Made by a program: the position numbers and the translations under genes. From an uncultured Bacilli bacterium (GTDB taxonomy: Bacteria > Bacillota_I > Bacilli_A > RF39 > UBA660): a stretch of DNA of 18,339 nucleotides. Below the pieces are notes generated by a model. That model was not told the DNA's origin and did no database searches. It saw only the letters and a list, made by a program, of their open reading frames with translations. Below, in pieces: positions 7,591 through 13,511 of the stretch. Each line of letters begins with the position of its first letter. Within the stretch, counting starts at the first letter, position 1. The stretch lies in NCBI GenBank assembly GCA_944327425.1, contig CALVHJ010000015.1:1-18339 (forward strand), given 5' to 3'.

Positions 7591-8719
7591 AATGCACTCC
7601 CTCCTTAAAAAAATTTATATATACAGGACATATATATGAACATAAACCACAATTTAGACATATTTTTTTAGCTTCTTCATAGTATTTTTTATCATTAAAT
7701 AGTAAAGGATTTAAAGAGACAGGACATACTTCGCTACATAAAGAACAATTTAGACATTTTCCGGATTCTTTAGGTTCTTTAGGCTTCATAATTAGTAAAC
7801 CCAAAAATTCATCGGTAATAACAAAATTATCAATATTAATAACTTGGCCCATCATTAAACCGTTAGCTATAAATAAGGGATTAGGAGTAGTTATTTTAAA
7901 AAATTCATTTACGACATCTTTTAGGAGTGTTCCTATTTTAACTTTGATAATCATGGGATTTTTTAGAGCATCACCACTAATAGTTATTAATTTATCAAAA
8001 GTTGATCTTTTTCTTACTAAGGTGTTATATATACTATAAAAAGTACTTGCTTTAATAGTTAGATCATTAGTTATATTTAAGTAGTTACATAAAAAAGATT
8101 CTTTTCCTAATAAATAAAGATCAGGTAATATTTTTAGTTCAATATGAGGATACATTCCTAAAGCACTCATTAGTTTATTTATGTTAGTACTACTATTTGA
8201 TTTTACACATACATAAACATTAGGGATGTTATATATTTTACTTAAATTATCAAGTAATTCTAAAAATTCTTCATAATAAGCGAAAAGATAAAAGTTTTCG
8301 GTTAAGATATAGGGTTCGTCATCTAGGGCATTTAATATTAAATAATCTTTATCTATAAAAATATGACTATCTATAAGGTTATTTATTTCTTCCTTAGTTA
8401 ATTTGTTTAAATTATTTTGGGTTATAGGTGGTTTATTACTTCTTTCTTCAAAATCATTTTCTATTTCTAAAAAATATTCTGTCTTAGCTAAAGAAGACAT
8501 TTTTTTAATACTTTTAATAAGACCTGATGAGGGACTGGTGATAGTTTGGGTATTATTTATAATTAAGGGATCCCCTATTTTGACAGATGTTTTTTTAGAA
8601 ACAAGAATTTCTGAATCATTTTTAATCGCTAAATAAAGATAGTCGGGAGAAAGAAAATTACTAATCGTACTGGAAACAAGAATGTTTTCGTCTTTTTTTA
8701 ATTCAATTAATTTTTGCAT
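7583..8719 (-). CDS. RnfC-like protein with two 4Fe-4S clusters, divergent
   Basis: This 378-residue protein starts at ATG 8719, with AGGTGA about 7 bases upstream; GTG 8728 overlaps that site and is rejected. A barrel-sandwich region (PSSGLIKSI near 60) is followed by LILNALDDEPYILTE, equivalent to the family's NxAECEPYLT with Cys replaced. Then comes LITISGDALKNPMIIKVKIGT, a clear RnfC signature, and an SLBB-like segment. Two C-terminal CxxCxxCxxxCP ferredoxin motifs are complete (Cys322, 325, 328, 332 and Cys354, 357, 360, 364). RnfC normally binds FMN and NADH through a Gly-rich GGAGFPT-type loop. In its place is a Gly-free segment (PPITQNNLNKLTKEE), so NADH oxidation looks unlikely. It lies 13 bases after uvrC and overlaps the RnfD-like gene by 8 bases. 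It probably passes electrons through its iron-sulfur clusters to the membrane partner; the donor and acceptor are unknown. Confidence 0.85.
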   Translation of the reverse strand: MQKLIELKKDENILVSSTISNFLSPDYLYLAIKNDSEILVSKKTSVKIGDPLIINNTQTITSPSSGLIKSIKKMSSLAKTEYFLEIENDFEERSNKPPITQNNLNKLTKEEINNLIDSHIFIDKDYLILNALDDEPYILTENFYLFAYYEEFLELLDNLSKIYNIPNVYVCVKSNSSTNINKLMSALGMYPHIELKILPDLYLLGKESFLCNYLNITNDLTIKASTFYSIYNTLVRKRSTFDKLITISGDALKNPMIIKVKIGTLLKDVVNEFFKITTPNPLFIANGLMMGQVINIDNFVITDEFLGLLIMKPKEPKESGKCLNCSLCSEVCPVSLNPLLFNDKKYYEEAKKICLNCGLCSYICPVYINFFKEGVHYE

Positions 8720-8732
8720 ATACTTCACCTAT

Positions 8733-10505
8733 TTATTCCTTTTTGTCCTTTTCATTTAAGTATTCTTGCAAGCGAACAGCGATATTTTCGGGTAATATTT
8801 TTGTTAGTTCTTCTAAATGTGCTTCTTTAATTGAAGCTATACTGCCAAATTTTTTGATTAGTTCTTTTTTTCTTTTAGCGCCTATTCCTTCAATATTATC
8901 AAGAACACTAGCAATAGCTCCTTTACTTCTAATGGTACGGTGATAATTAATTGTATAGCGATGAACTTCGTCTTGCATACGAGTTAAATAGTGGAAGACA
9001 GAAGATGTTTTATCTAAAGGAATAATTTGATAACCTAATGAATCAATTAAATCATTGGTACGATGTTTATCATTTTTTCTTAAACCACAAACCCGAATAT
9101 TTAAGTTTAAACTATTAAGTATTTCTAAACAAGCGTTTATTTGCGTAATACCACCATCGACAATTATTAAGTCTGGTAATTCGGTTTTATCAACTAAAGC
9201 TCGGTAATACCTACGATATATTACTTCTTGCATAGTATGATAATCATCATTTTTATCTAGGCTAATTTTATATTTACGATATTCTTTTTTGGCAGGACGA
9301 CCATTTTTGAAAACAACCATACAGCTAACTGTAAAAGAACCGAAGAGATTAGAATTATCAAATAGATCAATACGATCAAGTTTCTTTAATTTTAACAAAT
9401 CTCGCAATTCATCATTAGCTTTCTCGGTTTTTTCTTCATCTTTGATAATTATTTCTAATTCGTTTTCTAAGTTAATTTGGGCATTTTTGGAAGCCATGTC
9501 AACTAAATTTTTCTTCTTGCCTTTTTTTGGTATGATAAAACTAGTATTAATGATTTCGCTTAAAATCGATACGTTAATATCTTCTGGACAAAGAACTTCT
9601 TTGGGTATTTCATGTCTGCTGTAAAAATTCATTAAATAAGTATCTAGTTCATCTTGATAATCTGATACTGTCGGAAAAATATTGGTATCTCCTCCTACCA
9701 TTCGACCATTTCTTAAAAATAATATTTGAATACTTAAATAACCTTTATTAAAATAAAAACCAACAACATCACGATTAATATAATCATGTAATTCCATTTT
9801 TTGTTTATCTAAGATAATATTTATATAATTTAGTTCTTTTTTTAGTTCTAAAGCCATTTCAAAATTAAGTTGTTCACTATAGGCATTTATCTTTTCTAAG
9901 ATTTTATTTTTTAAAATATCCGCATTACCTCGTAAAAAGCTTAAAATTTCTTGTTCCATCATTTTCAGTTTTTCTTCATCAACTTTTTTTTCACAATAAC
10001 CAAGACACTCACCAATGTGATAATATAAGCATACTTTTTTTGGCATCGTATCACATTTTTTTAAAGGGTATAAGCGGTTAATTAGACTAACTATTCTTCT
10101 AGCAGCATAAGCGTTGGGATAAGGGCCAAATAACAATTTTTTATCTTTTTTCTTAATATTTAAATAACGAGATACTTGAAGTTTGGGATAAGGCTTACTT
10201 ATATATTCAATATATGGATAACTCTTATCATCTTTAAGTAAAATATTATATTTAGGATCATACTGTTTAATTAAGTTAAATTCTAGTAAAAAAGCTTCTA
10301 ACTCACTACTAGCAACAATATAGGAAAAATCAGCTATTTCACTTACCATTTTGGCGGTTTTACCAGTTTGAGGGCGATTAAAATAAGAATTAACCCGTTT
10401 ATGTAAATCTTTAGCTTTACCGACATAGATAATTGTACCATCACTATTTTTCATTTGATAGGAACCTGGTAAATGAGGAATTAATTTTAGTTTATCTTTA
10501 AACAT
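8733..10505 (-). CDS. uvrC: excinuclease ABC subunit C (UvrC)
   Basis: This 590-residue nucleotide-excision-repair nuclease makes both incisions around a lesion in the UvrB-DNA complex. The GIY-YIG nuclease domain is at the N-terminus (LPGSYQMKNSDGTIIYVGKA, about residues 10-30). A UVR helical pair binding UvrB is near 200-235 (YSEQLNFEMALELKKELN). The RNase H-like nuclease domain contains IDLFDNSN, the family's DxSH-like position, and LIIVDGGITQINA. Tandem helix-hairpin-helix motifs close the protein (IEGIGAKRKKELIKKFGS). ATG 10505 is chosen because AGGTGAT lies 5 bases upstream; the open frame extends 10 codons further but without a comparable site. Length agrees with Bacillus UvrC. It heads the uvrC-rnfC-rnfD transcript and is divergent from yigZ. 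Confidence 0.97.
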   Translation of the reverse strand: MFKDKLKLIPHLPGSYQMKNSDGTIIYVGKAKDLHKRVNSYFNRPQTGKTAKMVSEIADFSYIVASSELEAFLLEFNLIKQYDPKYNILLKDDKSYPYIEYISKPYPKLQVSRYLNIKKKDKKLLFGPYPNAYAARRIVSLINRLYPLKKCDTMPKKVCLYYHIGECLGYCEKKVDEEKLKMMEQEILSFLRGNADILKNKILEKINAYSEQLNFEMALELKKELNYINIILDKQKMELHDYINRDVVGFYFNKGYLSIQILFLRNGRMVGGDTNIFPTVSDYQDELDTYLMNFYSRHEIPKEVLCPEDINVSILSEIINTSFIIPKKGKKKNLVDMASKNAQINLENELEIIIKDEEKTEKANDELRDLLKLKKLDRIDLFDNSNLFGSFTVSCMVVFKNGRPAKKEYRKYKISLDKNDDYHTMQEVIYRRYYRALVDKTELPDLIIVDGGITQINACLEILNSLNLNIRVCGLRKNDKHRTNDLIDSLGYQIIPLDKTSSVFHYLTRMQDEVHRYTINYHRTIRSKGAIASVLDNIEGIGAKRKKELIKKFGSIASIKEAHLEELTKILPENIAVRLQEYLNEKDKKE

Positions 10506-10523
10506 AATATCACCTACCCTTTT

Positions 10524-10529
10524 ATTATA
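10524..10529 (-). promoter_or_regulatory. -10 box of the uvrC promoter
   Basis: A perfect TATAAT on the minus strand lies 18 bases before the uvrC ATG, leaving a leader just long enough for the Shine-Dalgarno site. The -35 position (10552-10547) reads TTTTAT and is weak. It overlaps the divergent yigZ promoter. Confidence 0.5.
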
Positions 10530-10542
10530 CAACATTTTTTAG

Positions 10543-10548
10543 TATAAT
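10543..10548 (+). promoter_or_regulatory. -10 box of the yigZ promoter
   Basis: A perfect TATAAT on the plus strand lies 15 bases before the yigZ ATG. The -35 region is weak (TTTTAT at 10520-10525). The two divergent -10 boxes are only 13 bases apart, so uvrC and yigZ polymerases would compete for the site. Confidence 0.5.
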
Positions 10549-10563
10549 AAAATTGGTGTTGTT

Positions 10564-10911
10564 ATGAAATTGTTAAATACTTATACTTTAGAGATTAAAA
10601 AATCAAAGTTTATTGCTTATTATTATGAAATAGATGCAGTAGAGGAGGTAGGAAAAATACTTGAGGAGTTAAAAAAGGAACATAAAAAAGCTAGACATAT
10701 TCCCTATGCCTATAAAATAGATGGTTATATAAAAAAGAGTGATGATAAAGAACCATCAGGGACTAGTGGTATGCCTATATTAAACATTATAGATAAGAAT
10801 AATCTAAATCATACTTTAATCGCGGTAGTTAGATATTTTGGGGGTATTAAACTGGGAGCGGGTGGCTTAGTTAGAGCTTATAGCAATAGTGCTAAAGAAG
10901 TAATTAAATAG
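10564..10911 (+). CDS. YigZ/IMPACT family protein, N-terminal domain only
   Basis: This 115-residue protein carries the family signatures KKSKFIAYYYEI at the start, SDDKEPSGTSGMPIL in the middle and VVRYFGGIKLGAGGLVRAYS near the end. Bacterial YigZ/YvyE proteins are usually around 205-210 residues, with this UPF0029/IMPACT domain followed by a DUF1949 domain. Here the protein stops directly after the first domain, and the following sequence does not continue it in any frame, so the short form appears genuine and not a frameshift. The biochemical role of the bacterial family is not well defined; eukaryotic IMPACT binds GCN1, but that function should not be carried over. The start codon has only a weak GGTG upstream. 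It is transcribed divergently from uvrC and ends convergent to the 52-residue membrane protein. Confidence 0.88.
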   Translation: MKLLNTYTLEIKKSKFIAYYYEIDAVEEVGKILEELKKEHKKARHIPYAYKIDGYIKKSDDKEPSGTSGMPILNIIDKNNLNHTLIAVVRYFGGIKLGAGGLVRAYSNSAKEVIK

Positions 10912-10913
10912 TT

Positions 10914-10954
10914 CTATTCCAAAAAAAGTGCCAATTCCTATTTTTTGGGAATAG
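10914..10954. terminator. hairpin between convergent yigZ and the small membrane protein gene
   Basis: CTATTCC plus A7 (10914-10927) pairs with TTTTTTGGGAATAG (10941-10954), with one bulged base. It sits exactly between the two convergent stop codons. Neither side has a T-tract after the stem, so termination activity is uncertain; it may serve both directions or protect 3' ends. Confidence 0.45.
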
Positions 10955-11113
10955 CTAAAACAAGTTAATATTTTCAAGAATGATACTATTAGGATTATTT
11001 TCTTCTTTAGCTTCATTATTAGTTTTTACATATACACCAATAATACCAGCGGTACCAATAGTTACACCTAAAAATAATACAATTAATATACATAATTTTT
11101 CGTAAAACTTCAT
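10955..11113 (-). CDS. 52-residue single-span membrane protein, unknown function
   Basis: This small gene encodes a short basic N-terminus (MKFYEK), a hydrophobic helix at about residues 7-29 (LCILIVLFLGVTIGTAGIIG), then a hydrophilic Lys/Glu/Asn tail ending in ILENINLF. The topology is probably N-inside with the tail outside. Support for expression is good: AGGTGAT lies 6 bases before the ATG, and a promoter with TTGTTT, a 17-base spacer and TATACT is just upstream. The hairpin at 10914-10954 begins immediately after the stop codon. I do not recognise a family. It lies just downstream of the large surface-protein gene but appears to have its own promoter after that gene's terminator. Confidence 0.7.
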   Translation of the reverse strand: MKFYEKLCILIVLFLGVTIGTAGIIGVYVKTNNEAKEENNPNSIILENINLF

Positions 11114-11131
11114 ATTTTATCACCTATTATT

Positions 11132-11160
11132 AGTATAGATGATAATTAGTATTTAAACAA
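11132..11160 (-). promoter_or_regulatory. promoter of the 52-residue membrane protein gene
   Basis: On the minus strand TTGTTT (11160-11155), a 17-base spacer and TATACT (11137-11132) lie upstream of AGGTGAT and the ATG at 11113. The -10 box and spacing are good; the -35 box is fair. Confidence 0.55.
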
Positions 11161-11172
11161 TAGCTTTTTATT

Positions 11173-11207
11173 AAAAATTAAAAGAATAGAGTTAACCACC
11201 CTATTCT
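11173..11207 (-). terminator. probable terminator of the large surface-protein gene
   Basis: Read on the minus strand, AGAATAG and CTATTCT form a perfect 7-base stem around an 11-base loop. They are followed by TTTAATTTTT. It lies about 50 bases after the surface-protein stop codon and before the promoter of the next small gene. Confidence 0.5.
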
Positions 11208-11220
11208 AGTAAATATATAT

Positions 11221-11257
11221 CTTGCCTATGCGTAAAGGATAAAGTGGCATAAGCAAG
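11221..11257 (-). other. hairpin directly after the surface-protein stop codon
   Basis: On the minus (mRNA) strand CUUGCUUAUGC pairs with GCAUAGGCAAG as an 11-base stem with one U-G wobble and a 15-base loop. The stem starts at the first base after the stop codon. No T-tract follows, so it is not a standard terminator. The wobble pairs only on the coding-strand RNA, which favours an RNA structure, although a DNA cruciform is also possible. Confidence 0.6.
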
Positions 11258-13069
11258 CTAAACAACTACATAAGGGTCTTGGATCGTACCTGAACCTGTT
11301 ATTGTTACGTTGGGTGATATATTTATTACTGGGCGCACACCATTCGAGCTGTCCACGGTGCCGTTGCCGTTGGGGTTGCCATCCGAAGACACAAAGAACG
11401 TTTTAGCACTTCTGCTCGTAGCAGAAAAGTAAGACGGAGACATCGTCCAGTAAGCGTTTCCCGTATAGAGGTAATAGCCCCGATTTGAACCACTTCCTCC
11501 CGTATACATTACTTCATCTGCTGTTATGAGTCCTATCTTTGTTTGATATAAGTCATTACTATTACTACATTCATATGTCGGTTGACGGGTTGTATATACT
11601 CTTTCATATGCCGCATAGTACTGGGTATTTCCTGTTGATACCCAACTTCCTGATCCACTTTGTAATTCTCGATCATTACAGAATCCAGCACTCGCACTAC
11701 TTACTATTTGATCGTCATAACTTTGTAGGTTATTACTATACCATGTCTCTAAATATGTTTTTATTCTACTATCTGTTCCTTCGCTGGTACTACTTGGTCT
11801 TTGACTTCCACTTGTATATCGATATCCTATATATTCACTGACATTCCTCGAATAATTGAAACTACTCATTCCTGTTTGCGTATATCTTGTATTATCGTCG
11901 TTATATCCATTCGCTAGCACTGTCTCTTTTCCTGCTGCATCGACTTCTGCTTTTTCACCACTATATATTACCCTTATACTTCCATCTTCATTTATCCTTA
12001 TGATTCGCCAATATTTATTGGCAAATACTAAATAGTTATTTTCTACATCTCCTCTCCAGTAGTATGTTGTCCCTTTACTTGTTGTTTCTTCATATATTCC
12101 TACTGTTTCTTCTCCACAGTCACATGATACATATGATGAAGTTGATGAATTCCAACACATATTACTTCCAACACTACAACTTGTATTATTGAAGTTTACT
12201 AGCTCTACTTCTTCGGAATTACTACATATTACTTTGCTTGTTCCGTTTAATCTTGTACATACCATTTGAGAACTTGAGGTGTTTACAGTGATATTTCCTA
12301 GGGCTGTTGCTACTTGTTTGGTTGTTTGTGTCCCTGATAAATCTACACTATAACTATTACCTGATATACTTGCACTTGTATTTGGTTCACATATATTATC
12401 AGTTGAAGTACAGTATGTGGCACTGATTACATTACTTGTTAAGTTTGTTGTTAATGTTTTATCATTTAGTTCAAATGTTGCTTCCATTGTATCTACTACC
12501 TCTATATCTGGGTTTGCTATAACATTTATTTTCGATTCATATGTTTTATTTGCTGCTTGTGCTACTGTTGCATCATAATCGATCCATAATCTTAAGTGAT
12601 AGGTTTTGGTAGTGTTTCCTGCTATTGAACCTGTATATAAATTATGGGATATATAAGATCCATCTATATATGAAGTTGTAGTATTATTATCACTTAATGT
12701 TGATATAACATTACCTACGGTATCACTTGATAGAGATACCTTGATATAATCTGCATCTAGTGTGTTTGATACTTGGTTTAAACTTTCGAGATTTATTTGA
12801 TAGTTAGTTGCTGTACTACAGGTATTTTCTATAGTAAAGTCATAACTAGTAGTATTTAGCCCTTCAATATCAGTTATTGGGAAGGTATTAGTTAGATTAA
12901 TTGATGTTGATTCATTAGTTAACCTAATACTTAAACATCCACTATTAAATGTATTTGCTTGTTCTTGAGTACCACCGGTACTTAAAAAAGCATAAGTCAC
13001 TCCTACTACACTTACTATTACTAGTAATATTACTCCTACTAAGATTATTATTTTGGTATTCTTTTTCAT
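11258..13069 (-). CDS. large Cys-containing surface protein, TasA/camelysin-like N-terminus and variable-looking C-terminus
   Basis: This is a 603-residue exported protein. ATG 13069 is chosen because AAAGGTGAT lies 4-6 bases upstream; GTG 13078 and ATG 13075 fall within that site. A basic start and hydrophobic helix (IIILVGVILLVIVSVVGVTYAFLS, two pieces, about 6-29) resemble the signal/anchor of TasA/camelysin-type proteins. A beta-rich domain of that kind follows to about 190. A Cys-rich Ser/Thr/Asn middle contains CTSTDNIC, CSVGSNMCW and CDC. The C-terminal domain begins near YWRGDVENNYLVF and KYWRIIRI, and ends with GLITADEV, YWTMSPSYF and NGVRPVINI. From memory this resembles DUF6273-like or C-type-lectin-fold endings of multi-copy surface proteins in gut Bacilli. 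There is no LPXTG, so the local sortase is probably not involved. The last roughly 80 codons have much higher GC than the rest. A divergent regulator lies upstream. Confidence 0.75.
   Translation of the reverse strand: MKKNTKIIILVGVILLVIVSVVGVTYAFLSTGGTQEQANTFNSGCLSIRLTNESTSINLTNTFPITDIEGLNTTSYDFTIENTCSTATNYQINLESLNQVSNTLDADYIKVSLSSDTVGNVISTLSDNNTTTSYIDGSYISHNLYTGSIAGNTTKTYHLRLWIDYDATVAQAANKTYESKINVIANPDIEVVDTMEATFELNDKTLTTNLTSNVISATYCTSTDNICEPNTSASISGNSYSVDLSGTQTTKQVATALGNITVNTSSSQMVCTRLNGTSKVICSNSEEVELVNFNNTSCSVGSNMCWNSSTSSYVSCDCGEETVGIYEETTSKGTTYYWRGDVENNYLVFANKYWRIIRINEDGSIRVIYSGEKAEVDAAGKETVLANGYNDDNTRYTQTGMSSFNYSRNVSEYIGYRYTSGSQRPSSTSEGTDSRIKTYLETWYSNNLQSYDDQIVSSASAGFCNDRELQSGSGSWVSTGNTQYYAAYERVYTTRQPTYECSNSNDLYQTKIGLITADEVMYTGGSGSNRGYYLYTGNAYWTMSPSYFSATSRSAKTFFVSSDGNPNGNGTVDSSNGVRPVINISPNVTITGSGTIQDPYVVV
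11322..11470 (-). other. GC-rich block in the 3' end of the surface-protein gene
   Basis: By direct count 43 of 70 bases at 11331-11400 are G or C (61 percent), against roughly a third or less in surrounding genes. Codons here end in C or G (GGC, AAC, CCC, ACC, GTG, CGC), unlike the AT-ending codons elsewhere. The block codes for the segment from about YWTMSPSYF to SSNGVRPV. It marks imported or specially maintained sequence. Confidence 0.75.
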
Positions 13070-13251
13070 AAACATCACCTTTTATCCGTAAGCTCTACTT
13101 CATTTTATTAGATATTAAAATATTGTATTTTAGTATCAATTTTTATTTGTGGAGTTATTCCACATATTATATTAAAATTATACTCCGTGTTTTTCCACAA
13201 GTCAAGATTTATTTTCGGAAAAATGCGACAATTATAGTGGTGATGTTTATG
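13067..13251. repeat. 13-bp inverted repeat flanking the divergent promoter region
   Basis: CATAAACATCACC (13067-13079) and GGTGATGTTTATG (13239-13251) are perfect inverted copies 159 bases apart. Each contains the Shine-Dalgarno site and start codon of one divergent gene (surface protein on minus, XRE regulator on plus). Nine of the 13 bases are explained by shared GGTGAT and ATG elements; the identical GTTT spacer is not. Confidence 0.75.
13148..13164. promoter_or_regulatory. operator-like palindrome in the divergent promoter region
   Basis: TGTGGA, five bases, TCCACA is a perfect two-fold symmetric site. Related half-sites TCCGTG (13184-13189) and TCCACA (13194-13199) follow. A candidate -10 (TATACT, 13179-13184) for the plus-strand regulator lies between them, so the palindrome covers its -35 area. 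It is a plausible binding site for the adjacent XRE protein, possibly with autoregulation and control of the surface gene. Confidence 0.5.
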
Positions 13252-13488
13252 GTAGGTAAAATAATTAGAACAATGAGAAGAGAAAATGGTTTATCTCAAG
13301 AAGAATTAGCTAATAAAGTATATTTAGGTAGAACTACTTTAAGTGATTATGAACGAGAAAAAACAGATATTAATTTTGAAAATTTAGAAAAAATAGCTAA
13401 TACTTGTGGATATGAAATATTATTTGTTAATAAGCAAGATAAAAAGAAAATACTTTGTTCTAAAAATATAAATAGAAAAGAAATTTAA
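13249..13488 (+). CDS. small XRE-family helix-turn-helix regulator
   Basis: This 79-residue DNA-binding protein starts at ATG 13249, with GGTGAT 4 bases upstream. The open frame runs back to 13123, but that part crosses the promoter and operator region and is Tyr/Phe/Ile-rich, as expected for non-coding AT-rich DNA. The HTH spans about residues 5-60: IIRTMRRENGLSQEELANKV is the first part, followed by the recognition helix region RTTLSDYEREKTDI and a closing helix LEKIANTCGYEILF. A basic tail follows. The length is that of a bare HTH domain without a sensor domain. It is transcribed divergently from the large surface-protein gene, and the intervening 180 bases hold a palindrome, suggesting it represses itself and/or its neighbour. 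It is followed by a strong bidirectional terminator. Confidence 0.88.
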   Translation: MVGKIIRTMRRENGLSQEELANKVYLGRTTLSDYEREKTDINFENLEKIANTCGYEILFVNKQDKKKILCSKNINRKEI

Positions 13489-13511
13489 AACGGATTTGTT
13501 AGATCCGTTTT
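13487..13511. terminator. bidirectional terminator between the XRE gene and queA
   Basis: AAAACGGAT (13487-13495) and ATCCGTTTT (13503-13511) form a perfect 9-base stem with a 7-base loop. T-rich sequence follows on the plus strand (TTTTATTTTA), and the minus strand ends in TTTT. It overlaps the queA stop codon and follows the regulator stop at once, serving both convergent transcripts. Confidence 0.8.

Noticed and set aside
10914..10954. Hairpin as the end of an insertion element
   Set aside because: It is a single hairpin precisely between two convergent stop codons with no matching copy elsewhere in the window and no transposase.
11539..11841. 100-codon open frame on the plus strand opposite the surface-protein gene
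   Set aside because: Its Tyr/His/Phe-rich composition is the mirror of the Ser/Asn/Tyr-rich surface protein, and there is no ribosome-binding site. Other plus-strand frames opposite rpoD, dnaG, uvrC, glyA and folD are rejected for the same reason.
11258..13069. Treating the surface protein as a substrate of the local sortase
   Set aside because: There is no LPXTG-like motif, hydrophobic helix or tail at the C-terminus, which ends in IQDPYVVV.
13156..13200. DnaA-box-like sequences (TTTTCCACA at 13192-13200 region and TATTCCACA), suggesting an origin of replication
   Set aside because: Only one full match and one near match, with no dnaA or dnaN, no AT-rich unwinding region distinct from the background and no box cluster. 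They fit better as half-sites of the regulator's palindrome.
13123..13248. N-terminal extension of the XRE regulator from 13123
   Set aside because: The extension crosses the palindrome and promoter region, lacks a ribosome-binding site and has the composition of AT-rich non-coding DNA. GGTGAT precedes ATG 13249.
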